Shown: positions 25,857 to 39,736, counted from the stretch's first letter. The stretch: 64,000 nt of DNA from Halichondria panicea (GCF_963675165.1 NC_087387.1:5420990-5484989); one strand, 5' to 3'. The notes: generated by a model from the sequence alone, not told the origin. Program-made: numbers and translations.

Positions 25857-28174
25857 ATGGATACTCTACATCTGTTCATAGCAGCCACACTAGCACTGGT
25901 TGCTACTGCACAAGGTATACTACTTTCTCTACTCAGTCTGTCACTTGGTGGATGCACATGCATGTATGTAAATATTATCTGGTCTGCTTTATTGACTGAA
26001 CAGGTGTCAGCAATTGCACTAATGGAGATGTTGAGCTTATCCAGGACCCAGCTGATACTAGTATAGTTGGGTATGTTCAATACTGCTTCAGAGGTGAATG
26101 GGGGAGAGTATGTAGAGAGTCTGGATACATGACATTGTGGGATGTCAGTGAAGCTGCAGTTGCTTGTAGGCAGCTGGGATATAGATCTACAGGTGAAGTA
26201 CTGGACTGTTATTCTACTAAATAATAATGACCGTACAATTTACAGGATATGCATATGTAAGTCATGATAACACCTGGACTGGAGGATTTGTCTCCTTGAG
26301 TTGTATGAATGGTTCGGAGAGCTCCCTCGAAGACTGTGATCCGTTTAGAATTATAACTAGCAGAGAGGATACCTGTAAGAGTGGAAATCATGCAAGGCTA
26401 CTCTGTGAGCCAGGTATGAATTTTCGGAAGTGAATGAACAGGTTAAACACATTTTGTGTAGCTAACTGCACTGATGGAGCCATAAGACTGGTGGGTGGAT
26501 CCACTGACAGAGAGGGACGAGTGGAGGTGTGTGTGGGTGGTCGCTGGGGAACTGTTCAAACAAATCAGTCTTTGGAAGTTGCTGAAATTGTTTGCAGAAG
26601 CCAATCACAAATACTGGACTTCTACAACACATCACATAGTCGCGGTTAGTTTTCAATTCTATGTTGCTATAGCAGTTATTATAATAACCATGCACTATAA
26701 TAATTATACAGTTTCACGGTTTGGCTACAGTCTCTCAAAGCCTGTCTACAATTGCTCTAAAAAAAACACTAATGGAGGACTGGAATGTGTAACCTCAACA
26801 ATCCCTGACGACCATACCAGGGACCTTGGAGTTTCTTGTGAATCAGAACACAATGGTGAGTGACACAATCATTAGTGCATACCGGACATCGATGTAGACT
26901 TTGCAATATTCAGCTATATTTACTCTGCCGAAAGCAGGTATTATCTAACTTGTTGCATTTTGAGTGGGCAGATCAAAGGAAACACTGTGCCAATATCTGC
27001 CATATGGCACAGGTCAAGCCTTGAACTGTGCCACTATCTAGATACTGGCATAGTATGGCTGAAGTGACCTAAAGCCCACCCTCCACCCAGTAACCTGAAA
27101 CGGTCCCTTTTATAGTATAACACTGTTAAACAGATTCAGTGGTAGGCAGAAAACGTTTTTCATGCGTTTGGTGCATTCCACAGCCACCACAAGTAGTTGA
27201 AACTAGTTGTCCTATAAAAGGAGTGATGTGTACACGGAAAGGAATGCACAAGGAATGCAACAAATCAGTTGTTACACAGCTCACTCGTGCGCACATAGGA
27301 TATATTGGCTCAGTAGCGCCTTTTCCCTCGAGGCCGCCAATATATCCCATGTGGCACTCGTGCATGTGTCACAACTATAACTTAATGTACACTAACTTAA
27401 TGGAGTGTAATGCACTTCTGTTTGTACAGTGCTAATGTGCCCTGACCATCAAAGTGGTCAGTTCCGACTAGTGGATGGGAGGAGCCACAATGAAGGCAGA
27501 CTGGAGGTGTGTGTTGGCGGTCAGTGGAGAGGGGTCAGCACTACTAGTCTGAGCAACACAACAGCTGGAGAGATTTGCACTCGACTGGGCTTCTCTGCAG
27601 ATGGTGAGCAAAGTCATAGTAATCATTTGTTTTGATTATGAATATTATCAGAATCCACTGTGATGAGTTTTGAACCAACTAAAGGAGATGTGTACTGTTG
27701 TAATAATGAACTCCACTGCACCCAATGCAATCAGATAATGAGCGCTGGTCTCAAGTGTCGTACACATAAAAGTACAAACAGTGAGTGCCAATACAGTAAA
27801 TCCAACTCGTCATTAATTCTTATATACTCACACCTTTCAGGTACAGTCATCACAGTGTGGGGGGCCACAGTTGGTGTTCTGTTGGTACTGCTATTAGTGA
27901 CAGTTGTTGCACTGGTAAATACTTGTGTTGCTTTAAGAAGGAAGAACAAGCAAAGGTACAGCTGGCATGCACCGTAACAATAGACATGTTAACATATAAG
28001 CACACATGCAACAGCAGTACACAATTAGGAGAGTCGTACCCAAGGGATAATCGTCAAGACAACCCAGATGGTAAAGGTTCAGTGACAGTGCCTGTCCCCA
28101 GTACAAAAGTGAACCCAGCTTATGATGCAGTCAAGTACACTCAAGGAGAGGAGACCTACGAAACTGTGAATTAG
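25857..28174 (+). CDS. Three-domain SRCR receptor, family C, intact
   Basis: Nine exons: 25857-25914, 26004-26192, 26246-26413, 26462-26644, 26712-26855, 27430-27603, 27652-27780, 27841-27955 and 28015-28174, about 439 residues. Signal peptide MDTLHLFIAATLALVATAQ, three SRCR domains (CRQLGY; GRVEVCVGGRWGTVQ; GRLEVCVGGQWRGV with EICTRLGF), a short stalk, one span (GVLLVLLLVTVVALVNTCVAL) followed by basic residues, and a 50-residue tail ending NPAYDAVKYTQGEETYETVN. The tail pairs NPAYDAV with YETV eight residues later, as in ITAM-like tails. The intron before the span exon is exactly 60 nt and stop-free in frame. Intron 5 holds repeats. The best intact example of family C. Confidence 0.87.
26944..27375. 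repeat. Dispersed repeat cluster in SRCR intron
   Basis: Left part is the inverted partner of 25385-25590. Right part (about 27240-27375: GTGCGCACATAGGATATATTGGCTCAGTAGCG ... ATCCCATGTGGCACTCGTGCATGTGTCAC, given here in pieces) recurs at 58860-58960 and partly at 8950-9000. Insertion into intron 5 leaves the splice sites intact. Confidence 0.65.
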
Positions 28175-28392
28175 ATTATGCATGGATCCTGAACACATGA
28201 ATCGTGCAAATAGTTCCATGCAATAGAGTGTCTTCACATTATATTATTATGATGCATGGTACTTGACCGTCGTAAGCTATTTGCTGTTTGTATTACAGGT
28301 AGCTAAATAACTTCCTGCAGGTTATGAATTTATTTAACCGAGTGCTCAGTTGCATGACTATACAGTAAATAGTTGTGAGCCAATATATTGTC

Positions 28393-30710
28393 ATGGATAC
28401 TCTACATCTGTTTATAGCAGACACACTAGCACTGATCACTACTGCGCAAGGTACAACTGTCACTCTGTGGATTCATGTGTAAGTGTCTGTTTTATTGACT
28501 GAGCAGGTGTCAGCAATTGCACTAATGGAGATGTTGAGCTTATCCAGGACCCAGCTGATACTATAGTATAGTTGGTTATGTTCAATACTGCTTCAGAGGT
28601 GAATGGAGGAGAGTATGCAGATGGAGTGGAATCACTGTATTGTGGGATGTCAGTGAAGCTGCAGTTGCTTGTAGGCAGCTGGGATATAGATCTACAGGTG
28701 GAGTACTGGATTGTAATAATATAAATAATAACTACCGTACAATTTATACACTATATAATGCATATGTAAGTCATGATAGCACCTGGACTAGAGGATTTGT
28801 CTCCTTGAATTGTGTGAATGGTACAGAGAGCTCTCTTGAAGACTGTATGCCGTATAGGGTTATAACTGACATAGAGCATAGTTGTAAGAGCGGCAATCAT
28901 GGAAGGCTACTCTGTGAGCCAGGTATGAATTTCTGGAAGTGAATAATGGTTAAACACATTTTGTGTAGCTGATTGTACTAACAAAGAGATAAGACTGGTG
29001 GGTGGATCCACTGACAGAGAGGGACGAGTAGAGGTGTGTGTGGGTGGTCGCTGGGGAACTGTGCAAACAAATCAGTTTATGGAAGTTGCTGAAACTGTTT
29101 ACAGAAGCCAATTACAATCACAATACTGGACTTCTATAGCACATCATCTAGTTACGGTTAGCTTTCAATTGTTATGTTACAACAACATACAGTCACTGTT
29201 ATTAAAATGACCATGCAATACTTCACTAAAATAAATTGTACAGTGTCACAGTTTGGCTACACCCTCTCAAAGCATGTCTACACATGCTCATTAAACACTA
29301 ATGGAGGACAGGAATGTCTAAGCTCAACAACGCCTGATGACCATACCAGGGACCTTGGAGTCTCTTGTGAACCTGAACAAAATGGTGAGTGAAATAATCG
29401 TTAGTGCTGGATATTTACGTAGTATAACAGGAAAGCATGTAATAGCACTATACTGTTTGTACAGTGATGACGTGCTCTGACCATCAAAGTGGTCAGTTCC
29501 GACTAGTGGATGGGAGGAGCCACAACAAAGGCAGACTGGAGGTGTGTGTGGGCGGTCAGTGGAGAGGGGTCAGCACTACTAGTCTGAGCAACACAACAGC
29601 TGGAGAGATTTGCACTCGACTGGGCTTCTCTGGAGATGGTAAGCTCACCCTGATATTATTTTTGTCATAATTCTTATCATCATACAGAACCGAGCTTTGA
29701 ACCAACTAAAGGAGATGTGTACTGTTGCAATACTGAACTCAACTGCACCCAATGCAGTGATAGCTGCAATGATACAACGAGCAATAGTCTGCTATGTACT
29801 ACACTTGAGAAAGGTATTGACAAAATCATAGCAGATATTGCCCTATCACACAACTAAGTGCAGGAACATTACCAAGCACCACTGAGACTACTACAGCACA
29901 GCACAACCAGAGTACTATTGTACAGAGCCCTGGTGATGGTGGATCTGTAGCTGCTGTGATTGTTGTTCTAGTGTTGGCAATGGTTACCGGATGCATAGTC
30001 ATATGTGCTGTTATTGTTTGGAAAAGAATCACTGCTCGCAAAAATAGCATTAAACTGAAGTAAGAAATCTTGACAGCATGCATTTAAATAACTGCCTCAC
30101 TAGCAATTTAGAAGTCCATAAATAATAAATGTAATCCAAGTTAGTATACAAACTATATTTAAAGCTATAGTACCCATCGAACGGTCAACCTGTTTACCTT
30201 TAGAAAGGGGGCGACCCTCTTCATAGTGGGTATACATGTAGTATCATTGCCACAAAGTCCGAACTTGACTAAAAATAGTTTCTTTGTACAATAGTTATAA
30301 TATTAACATTTCCCTGCAGTACAAGCCACACTGTTCAGCAAGTGGTGGAAGATGAACAACTTGACGATGCAACTGCACTTGTTATGCATAACTACAGCAC
30401 GGCAGGTCCTGACTACGAAGATGCATTAGCCATAAATCAGCCTGTAATAGACAACTATGATGTAATTGGTCATAATCAGCCAAGGCTGAATGAAGGTAAG
30501 GCAGCCAACCCACCACCAGTAAGAGATGAAGCTATCGAGAATCAAGATGATTTTCACAATGCTGAGCAGCATCTTTACGCAGCTGTCAATAAGAAAGCCA
30601 AGAAAAGGTCATCACCAGATGAGAGTCCATATGACAAGACCTCGCTAAAGAGAAAGATACCACCGCAAAGTTTGAGGGAGGAGAAAGCTGAGTCATTAAT
30701 AACTAGCTAG
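28393..30710 (+). pseudogene. Three-domain SRCR receptor, family B, degraded
   Basis: Exon equivalents: 28393-28450, 28507-28697, a third without its acceptor ending 28922, 28969-29156, 29244-29384, 29465-29638, 29688-29813, 29864-30059 and 30320-30710. Lesions: exon 2 is 191 nt instead of 189 (extra TA, leading to TAG); the acceptor before exon 3 reads ...ATACACTATATAAT with no AG; exon 4 is 188 nt instead of 183; a conserved Cys is Tyr (ACTGTTTAC); and an Asp sits in the signal core. The tail exon is open, with YDVI and LYAAV, but a one-base loss changes its last 25 residues. The usual upstream block is also eroded. A non-functional copy; it is the partner of 43811-45977. Confidence 0.85.
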
Positions 30711-32201
30711 TACAGACTGTCAATGAACATGTGACTGTGGAATGATACTAGTATAGCTGTAGAGATAGCGATAGCCTCATGTGTGTGTGGATGGTGTGTG
30801 TGTGTGTGTGTATGCTGCCTAATCTCATTTGGGACTTTGATAGGAGCATCAACTTACAAACACAATTTAAAGCAGGATGTATACAAAGCTAACAAAATAC
30901 CAGGATGCAACAAGCATAGTCCATGCGGTATATAAATGGCTTGAATTGATACTTCAGTTAGTGCATGATGCAGCATTAACATTTGGTGGGGTTGATTTCC
31001 TGCCTGTTCCTAAACTGCCCTGACCTTTACCCACCGCTTATACAGTTTGGCCGGCCAACTGATAGGCAGTCTGATGTGCAACCACTGTTCCCATGCATAT
31101 CATGCAACCGCAGTAACAAACTGCAGTAACAAACAGTCAGCAGTAACAAGTTATACGTTATACAAGAATTAGCTAGGCAAGATCTTCCAGCTTGAGCCTG
31201 CACATGGCCCCGCCTATTATTATCATGGTCCCATGCGATCTTACCGCTTGGGTGAGCACAAAGTAATATCACCTACCAAAAGCCTCAACTAAAATATTTC
31301 TACTATTTTCATCAAGAACTAAACGACAATCCATAGGAATTTTAAACACAAACACAAGCAACAACAACAAAACTATTAAAAATATAACCGGCTGCCACAT
31401 GTACAGTCAGCAAGCAATCATTTCTGCGAATTTAAAAAAAACAAACACCAGGTCATGCCTCCGGATAACTACATACGACAGGAGTGCTACAATCGGGCAG
31501 AGCGGACCTACCGGACCCATGCATCACAATGCTTATACCCTTTTTCTATATACTTTGATGCTTCGAGGCAGAGTTTTAGGATGGAGGGGTTTGACAGGTT
31601 GTCGATTGACACATCCGCCCAGCTAGATCATACACTGCGTCTGAAGGTGATTCTCCTCACAAAAACCCCCTGAAGAACGCCATGCACAGCATGTCGCCCA
31701 TACCATGATAATTATGGTCAAAATTCTATACCTATCGCACTCCCAAATGGCCCATTATTATATCATTAGCATAATTCCAGAGTAATCGGCAATCGTTCTT
31801 ATGCTTCAAATGGTACGCTCTGATGCTTCTAATCTCTCCTTCCAAGCAAAAATATAGAACTCCATCGAACAAACTCAACAAAGTGCGACCATAATGAAGT
31901 GAAACCATAGATCTACACCAGAGTTATCTAAACTGGAGATAATGTCAATAGAGAACATTCACAGGATACTGATTCAGAAGATGAAAGAGGATTTGAGAAT
32001 CCGGATTATGAATCGGTGGATGGAGAGGATGAGCCGACCTACTCTGTGGTGGCTAGGAAGATGGTGACTCAGGGAGGCCGTAACACAGAGTACAACACAC
32101 TAGTACGAAGTGGTGACCATAGAGACAAGATGCAGTTTGAAAGTGATTCGCTTCACCGAGAAGGAAGTTACTCGAAACTATTGATGTCTCAACAGTCTTG
32201 A
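30711..32201 (+). pseudogene. Duplicated spacer ending in an orphan family-A tail fragment
   Basis: Bases 30711-31890 are spacer shared with 45978-47140 (for example GTGGGGTTGATTTCCTGCC and GGTTGTCGATTGACACATC in both); no gene is recognisable and short frames there are not conserved. From 31891 to 32201 the end of a family-A tail is present: GFENPDYESVDGEDEPTY, YNTL and YSKLLMSQQS, with stops and deletions before residue 1 of the kept part. The tail acceptor and start of the exon are lost. Confidence 0.75.
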
Positions 32202-32817
32202 TTTATAAAACCTATAAAGTTTATTTGAACAAACACTATGTGACAAATGTCGGTTAGATTACCCAAATGCCTATAGCCACAAATATGAATAATAGGCCGA
32301 AGTATGGTGATTTAGATGGCCTCTGATGTAACAATAGTAGTTGTTGTATTTTAAGATAAATCACAAGCTATAAACTTCGGGATTATTATAGTTCTTGTCT
32401 CTTCTAATAACAAACATCTCACAAGTTGCTGGTATGCAACTACATGATAGTAACTGGCTATGGTTACTTCGACCATAATACTACAATGATATAAGTGGGC
32501 ACGAAGCAATTAACCTATTATTGGCGATTATGATAGTTACGATGGTTATGACATATCATGCGATATACTGTGACTGATTATACCACACCTTGATTTGCCA
32601 ATAGTCAAAATTAATTTGTCGCTAAATAATTTGCCGCTACATGGTAGGTTGACATAGTAAGAACTACATGACTGAATCCCCACATAAGCATTACAGTTAA
32701 AAAGTTGAACTTCCTGCATGTCTGATGAATACGATTAACAATCAGTCACCAGTCACTAAATAAGTAAGTTGCACAGTTAACTACAGTCAAATCAGATGAG
32801 CTGTGAACTTATAGTCC

Positions 32818-35324
32818 ATGGATACTCTACATCTGCTCATAGCAGTCACACTAGCATTGATCACTACTGCACAAGGTATACCACATCTATGGTCACTCCT
32901 TGGATGCATGTATAAATATTATCTGGTCTGCTTTTTATTAACTGAACAGGTGTCAGCAGTAATTGCACTAATGGAGATTTTGAGCTTATCCAGGACCCAG
33001 CTGATACTAGGATAGTTGGTTATGTTCAATACTGCTTCAGAGGTGAATGGGGGAGAGTATGCAGAGAGGGTGGACACCAGACATTGTGGGATGACAGTGA
33101 AGCTGCAGTTGCTTGTAGGCAGCTGGGATATTATAATAGATCAATAGGTGAAATAATACTGTATATTCTCCCAAAATTAATGATGCTGACCGTAAATTTA
33201 CAGGATATGCGTATGTAAGTCATGATAGCACCTGGACTGGAGGATTTGTCTCCTTGAATTGTATGAATGGTTTGGAGAACTCCCTTGAAGACTGCATGCC
33301 GTATAGAGTTATAACTGGCAGAGAGGATAGCTGTAAGAATGGCAGTCATGCAAGGCTACTCTGTGAGCCAGGTACACAATTATAATTAATTTACAGGATC
33401 TATGAAATGGTTAATATAGCTGACTGTTCTGATGGAACCATAAGACTGGTGGGTGGATCCACTGACAGAGAGGGACGAGTGGAGGTGTGTGTGGGTGGTC
33501 GCTGGGGAACTGTTCAAACAAATCAGTCTTTGGAAGTTGCTCAAACTATTTGCAGGAGCCAATCACAAAGTTTGAGCTTCTACAGTACATCATCCTGTTA
33601 TGGTTTGTTCAATCATTATTAAGCTACCAAAATCTATAATATGCACTTTGTCATCAAGTTTCACGGTTTGGCTACATGTACAGTCTCTCAAAGCCTGTTT
33701 ACAGCTGCTCATTAAATGGCACCAATGGAGGACTGGAATGTCTAAACTCAACAACCCGTGATGACCATACCAGGGACCTTGGAGTCTCTTGTGAATCTGT
33801 ACAAAATAGTGAGTGACACAATCATTATTGCTGATCATGTGACCTACAGCCAACGACATCTATCAAACCCAGTCATGTGACTGTACTTTAAATGACTTAT
33901 TGCACAGTTAAGTGTGCAATAAGTTGTTATTGCACACTTTTTTGATAGTTAGGAATCATCATGCAAATCAATAGAATATAGCAAAAACAATAAGGAATGC
34001 ATCAGTCACAACAATATGAGAATGTCTAGACTACAAAAAAGATTGCTATTAATGTTTATATTAAAAGTGCAATTGGTCATGCTGGATATCGGGAACATTG
34101 CTTGCACATCATCGGGCCTAAATTTCGGTTTTTTTTTGCATTGGTTGAAAGTCTTCATCAAAATTCTCCTTACTATCACAAGGGGGAATAGCTTTGAATT
34201 TTTTCTTGTTTTTCTTGGCCACAGATGACAGGAGAGCCATTGGAACTTGGAATTGCTGGTCAGCTCCTGTTATAGCTAATGCTCTCAGTGAAGACTCTTG
34301 CTCATCAGAAACAGGGGATGCAAACCGTCCAGCCATTGCAAATACAGCTTAAATCAGTTAGTTCAGATTTGAAAACTGGTTTCAAACCGGTTTTTCAGCT
34401 TGCACATGGTGGGTCTCGTGAGGTGGATCACGTGATCAGCAATAAGACCTTTATGAATGGTGCACTCGGATGATGCAATAACATTAAAACACTTATGTTT
34501 GATATAGTGTGGATATCCATGCATGCACGTATATATAGGAGAATGAGATGTTGGCGCATGCATACACTAATCTAATGGAGTGTAATGCACTTCTGTTTGT
34601 ACAGTGCTAACGTGTTCTGACTATCAAAGTGGTCAGTTCCGACTAGTGGATGGGAGGAGCTACAACGAAGGCAGACTGGAGGTGTGTGTGGGCGGTCAGT
34701 GGAGAGGGGTCAGCACTACTAGTCTGAGCAATACAACAGCTGGAGAGATTTGTACTCGACTGGGCTTCTCTGGAGATGGTAAGTACTTATAAATTTATAT
34801 TTGCTTTAATTATGAGAACCCACTTTTGGAGGAAATGTGTACTGTTGTAATATTGAACTCCACTGCACCCAATGCAATAATTGCCATCTAACAATGAGCG
34901 TTGCACTATTAAAGTGTCGTACATATCAAGAAACTACAACAATTTTAAGCAGTCAACCTTTCACTACTATGTCACCAACTACAAACAACCCTCAAACAGG
35001 CACAGTCAAAACAGTGTTGGGGGCCACAGTTGGTGTTTTGTTGGTACTACTGCTATTGGTGACCTCTGTTGCACTGGTAAACACTTGTGTTGCTTTGAGA
35101 AGGAAGAACAAGCAAAGGTACATCTGACATGCACCGTAACAATAGCAACTAAATAATGAATGCTAACATGAGTTGTTGTACACACATGCAACAGCAAACA
35201 AGGCGAATCGTACCCAAGGGATAATCGTCAAGACAACCCAGATGGTAAAGGTACGGAAGTGAACCCAGCTTATTATGCAGTCAAGTACACTCAAGGGGAG
35301 GAGACCTATGAAACTGTGCATTAG
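32818..35324 (+). CDS. Three-domain SRCR receptor, family C, intact
   Basis: Eight exons: 32818-32875, 32950-33147, 33204-33371, 33420-33602, 33659-33808, 34605-34778, 34817-35117 and 35195-35324, about 453 residues. Signal MDTLHLLIAVTLALITTAQ, three SRCR domains, stalk (TTMSPTTNNPQT), a span (GVLLVLLLLVTSVALVNTCV) and a short tail. Stalk and span are in one exon, unlike the gene at 25857 where an intron separates them. The acceptor before 34817 is TTATGAG rather than the usual TATCAG and part of the start of that exon is lost, yet phase holds. The tail ends NPAYYAVKYTQGEETYETVH: the first pair is YYAV here. Intron 5 is about 800 nt. Confidence 0.83.
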
Positions 35325-35584
35325 ATTATAGCTCCTAAAACATGCATAAATAAACAGACTATTTATTTATTTTTCTGAGTTTTGCACGAGTATAGTGAGT
35401 TAGATCACATGACATGAAATAATTATGATGATACTATTATTGTATAAACTGTCACTGGCGTCCTGTATTGAGGTAGCAAAGTCACTGAGTAACTCCCTGC
35501 ATGTCATGAATATAATTAACACAATATCAGCCAATAGTCACTAAATAAGTAGCACAGTTGACTGCAAGGAAAATCTAATTAGCT

Positions 35585-38500
35585 ATGAACCTGTGGATTG
35601 TCATGGAGACTCCTTTTATAGCACTCACACTAGTACTCATCACTACTGTACAAGGTATTTGGGTTGTAAACTGTCATTCTGTGAATGCATGCATGTAAAT
35701 ATTATGTTTGCATGGTAAATAGTTTTTATTTTTTGTGTGTGTTATGGTAAATAGTTTTTATTGACTGAACAGGTGTCAGCAGTTGCACTAATGGAGATGT
35801 TGAGCTTATCCAGGACCCAGATGATACTAGGATATTTGGTTATGTCCAATACTGCTTCAGAGGTGAATGGGGGAGAGTATGCAGATGGAATAGACACATA
35901 ACATTGTGGGATGACAGTGAAGCTACAGTTGCTTGTAGGCAGCTGGGATATTATAATAGATCAATAGGTGAAATAATACTGTAAAATTAATGATGCTGAC
36001 CGTAAATTTACAGGATATGCGTATGTAAGTCATGATAGCACCTGGACTGGAGGATTTGTCTCCTTGAATTGTATGAATGGTATGGAGAACTCCCTTGAAG
36101 ACTGCGATCCGTATAGAGTTATAACTGACAGAGAGAATACCTGTAAGAGTGGCAATCAGGCAAGGCTACTCTGTGAGCCAGGTACACAATTATAATTAAT
36201 TTACAGGATCTATGAAATGGTTAATATAGCTGACTGTACTGATGGGACCATAAGACTGGTGGGTGGATCCACTGGCAGAGAGGGACGAGTGGAGGTATGT
36301 GTGGGTGGTCGCTGGGGAACTGTTCAAACAAATCAGTCTTTGGAAGTTGCTCAAACTGTTTGCAGGAGTCAATCACAAAGTTTGAGCTTCTACAGTACAT
36401 CATCCTGTTACGGTGCTTTCAATTACTATGTTGCTACAGCAGTTATAATACCAATACTTCACTCATAGTTGCAAGGTTTGGCTACAGTCTCTCAAAGCCT
36501 GTTTACAAATGTTCACTAAACACTAATGGAGGACTGGAGTGTCTAAACTCAACAACCCCTGATGATCATACCAGGGACCTTGGAGTCTCTTGTGAATCTG
36601 AACAACATGGTGAGTGACGCAATCATTAGCGCTGAATATTTACGTAGTATAGGAAAGCAGGTACACTAACCTAATAGCACTTCTGTTTGTACAGTGCTGA
36701 CGTGCTCTGACCTTCAAAGTGGTCAGTTCCGACTAGTGGATGGGAGGAGCCACAACGAAGGCAGACTGGAAGTGTGTGTGGGCTGTCAGTGGAGAGGGGT
36801 CAGCACTACTAGTCTGAGCAACACAACTACTGGAGAGATTTGCACTCGACTGGGCTTCTCTGGAGGTGAACGTAATAAACGAGTGTTGCAAGCGTGCGCT
36901 TGCTAATGCATCTCGCCATGTTGTGCTTTCACTCAATGTTATAGTCGTTTCTATAATGAATTTTACATTAAAGTTAGCTTATCTATATAAACTCACTGAC
37001 TTATTTACATGCATCTATTGTGTTATCTATTGATTATGTGGCTTATCAAGACCTCAAGAAAGAAGAAAATTGATTCTTCCAAGATCAGTTCAGTGTATAT
37101 AATAATTATATCTATTGAGAAGAAAAAACTTGTGTACATGCATATTGTTATCTATATTGTTATATGGTAGTGTTTGCCAGGCACTCAAGAAAAAGATGAC
37201 TCTGGAATCTGGATTCTGGATATTATTTTCTCATACGTGAGGAATGAACGCGCATGCGCATTACATCCATAGGAATAATTAAAGGGTGTGTCCAAAGAGA
37301 TCAATTTCACAAATGAATAGCTATAGCGCTAGCGGTTTTAACAGATATTTTTTGACTCTTGTAGCTAACAAAAAGCTAGTGCTTTAGTGCAAGGCTAACT
37401 CATATGTTGTGCAAACAGATTATGCTATGAAAGATTCTGAAGAGACTGCAACAGCCTTCAATGTGAGTCAAACTAGCCATAACTCGAGAAAGAAGCTTTA
37501 GTTTGCTAATCCACGAATCAAAATCCAAGAAAACGTGGCTAGAAGCCTATAGAAGCTGTTAGTTTTCGTCGCATTGCAACTGTTGAGCAGTTACAGCTGG
37601 AACAGACACACATACACACAGACAGACAGACACACATACACACAGTCAGCTTTACCGTATCCCTCGTGCGGCTACGCCTCGAGGCATAATAATGGTTACA
37701 TAATTACGACTGTTTTATTATTATACAGAACCCACTGTGAAGAGTTTTGAACCAACTGGAGGAGATGTGTACTGTTGCAATACTGAACTCCACTGCACTC
37801 AATGCAATAATTGCAATCAAACAATGAGTGTTGCACTATTAAAGTGTCGTACATATCAAGAAACTACAGATTCTGAAATGTTTAGTAGTCAATACTCCAC
37901 AACCATGCCACCAACTACAATGATACCCATCACACCACCAAGCTCAGGAACAACAACAAGCACCACTGAGACTACTACAGCACAGCACAACCAGAGCACT
38001 GCAGCAGAGAGCCCTAGGCCTGATGATGGTGGATCTATAGCTGCTGTGATTGTTGTTCTAGTGTTGGCAATGGCTACCGGATGTATAATCATATGTGCTG
38101 TTGTTGTTTGGAAAAGAATCACTGCTCGCAAAAATAGCATTAAACTGAGGTAAGAAAACATTGACAGCATTCAATTTAGAAGTCCATAAATTATGTAATC
38201 CAGTTCATACATACACAAGTCAGTATAGAAACTATGTTGTGCACAATATTTACCACCGAACCTGTTTACCTTTAGAAATGAGGTGACCCTCTTCATGACG
38301 GGTATACATGTACCACAAAACCGGCTACTCATACACTTGATGGAATGTGCATGTTCACTGCTGCCCCTCCCAGATCTATATTTTCTTTGTACAATAGATA
38401 ATATTGATTTCCTCATAATTATACTTATTGCAGTAAAAGCTACACTGATCAGCAAGTGGTAGAAGGTGAACAACTTGACGATGTAACTGTACTTGTTATG

Positions 38501-38791
38501 CATAACTACAGCACGGCAGGTCCTGACTACGAAGATGTAACCACAAATCAGCCAAAAATAGACACCTATGATGTAATCGGTCACAATCAGCCAAGGTTGA
38601 GTGAAGCTCAGGTAGCCAATCAACCACCAGTAAGAGATGAAGCTATCGAGAATCAAGATGACTTTCACAATGCTGAGCAGCACCTTTACGCAGTTGTCAA
38701 CAAGAAAGCCAAGAAAAGGTCGTCACCTGATGAGAGTCCATGTCACAAGACCTTCGATACCATCGCAATGTTTGAGGGAGGAGAAATCTGA
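35585..38791 (+). CDS. Three-domain SRCR receptor, family B, intact
   Basis: Eight exons: 35585-35654, 35773-35967, 36014-36181, 36230-36412, 36469-36609, 36695-36865, 37729-38149 and 38434-38791, about 568 residues. Signal MNLWIVMETPFIALTLVLIT, three SRCR domains, a stalk rich in Thr and Pro, one span (AVIVVLVLAMATGCIIICAV) at about 411-435 and a long tail. The tail has YEDV then YDVI nine residues later, then a conserved proline-rich stretch (QPPVRDEAIENQ), HLYAVV and a basic run. The sixth exon uses a donor three bases early (GGAG|GTGAAC), which removes one codon in frame. One Gly in the third domain is Cys (VGCQWR), giving an extra cysteine. Intron 6 carries a dispersed repeat. Confidence 0.83.
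37431..37695 (+). repeat. Dispersed repeat in SRCR intron 6 (inverted partner 41940-42200)
   Basis: Reads GATTCTGAAGAGACTGCAAC ... CTCGAGAAAGAAGCTTTAGT ... GTTAGTTTTCGTCGCATTGC ... ACGCCTCGAGGCAT. The same words occur as the complement, in reverse order, in the fifth intron of the gene at 40924. The intervening CACACA/GACA runs differ. No coding capacity; probably a mobile element that inserted in both introns after they duplicated. Confidence 0.85.
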
Positions 38792-39121
38792 GTCATGAAT
38801 AATTACTATAGACTGTCAAATGCATAAAAACAGTTGTGACTGTGGAACGATTTACTAGTCTAGCTGTAAAGATAGCGATAGCCTCATCATTATTTTGTGT
38901 GTGTGTGTGCTGCCTAATCTCATTTGAAAATCTGGTACAGGAGCATCGTACCTACAACTTACACACACAATCTAAAGCAGGATACAAAGCTAACAAAATA
39001 TTTCTACCCATAATTATATCATCAACAAAATTCCAGAGTAATGGGAAATCGTTCTGATGCTTCTAATCATGCCTTCCAAGCAAAATATAGAACTCCATCA
39101 AACAGTCAACAAAGCACGATC

Positions 39122-39390
39122 ATAATGAAGTGAAACCATAGATCTACACCAGAGTTATCTAAACCAGAGTTATCTAAACTGGAGAAGATGATGTCAATAG
39201 AGAACATTCACAGGATACTGATTCACCTACTCCGTGGTGGCTAGGAAGATGGTGACCCAGGGAGGCCGTGACACAGAGTACAACACACTAGTACGAAGTA
39301 GTGACCTTGGAGACAAGATGCAGTTTGAAAGTGACTCACTTCACTGAGAAGGAAGTTACTCGAAACTATTGATGTCTCAGGATCTTGATT
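39122..39390 (+). pseudogene. Orphan family-A tail fragment
   Basis: Remains of a family-A tail: the part with NPDYESV is deleted, and the later part (SVVARKMVTQGG, YNTLVRS, then YSKLL) is followed by an in-frame stop where relatives read Arg (CTTCACTGAGAAGG). It lies downstream of an intact family-B gene, in the place such fragments occupy elsewhere in the array. Confidence 0.7.
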
Positions 39391-39736
39391 TGTAATTATA
39401 GTTATCTCCTACACCTTGCTAAGAAACGCACTACATTGTGTGACAAATGTCTTGTTAGATTCTCCACGGAATTCTATGAATATGATTAACATAAGAATAG
39501 GCCATACAAATGGTGGGTTAGACTAGATACTGATAATTATGGCCTGATGTAATAAATAATTGATGCTAGTACATGTATATGAACTTTAGTTCCTGGGCTG
39601 TCTAAACATCTCTTGACTTGAAGGTATGCAAACTACATAATAGTAACAGAATGCAACAATGATTAAATAAATACCGTATAAGCCTGAGGTGTAGGAATAT
39701 GCTTTTCTAAGGGGTGCTGGGGGCCAGGGTAGCCTC

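Noticed and set aside
26434-26649. Second-domain exons read as separate small genes starting with Met
   Set aside because: They are internal SRCR exons with intact phase-1 acceptors; the Met codons lie in the intron before them.
34118-34336. Minus-strand frame beginning MAGRFASPVSDEQESS inside an SRCR intron
   Set aside because: It looks protein-like but I cannot assign a family, see no splice partners, and the codons end in an A run. Left out as unproven; possibly a fragment of an inserted gene.
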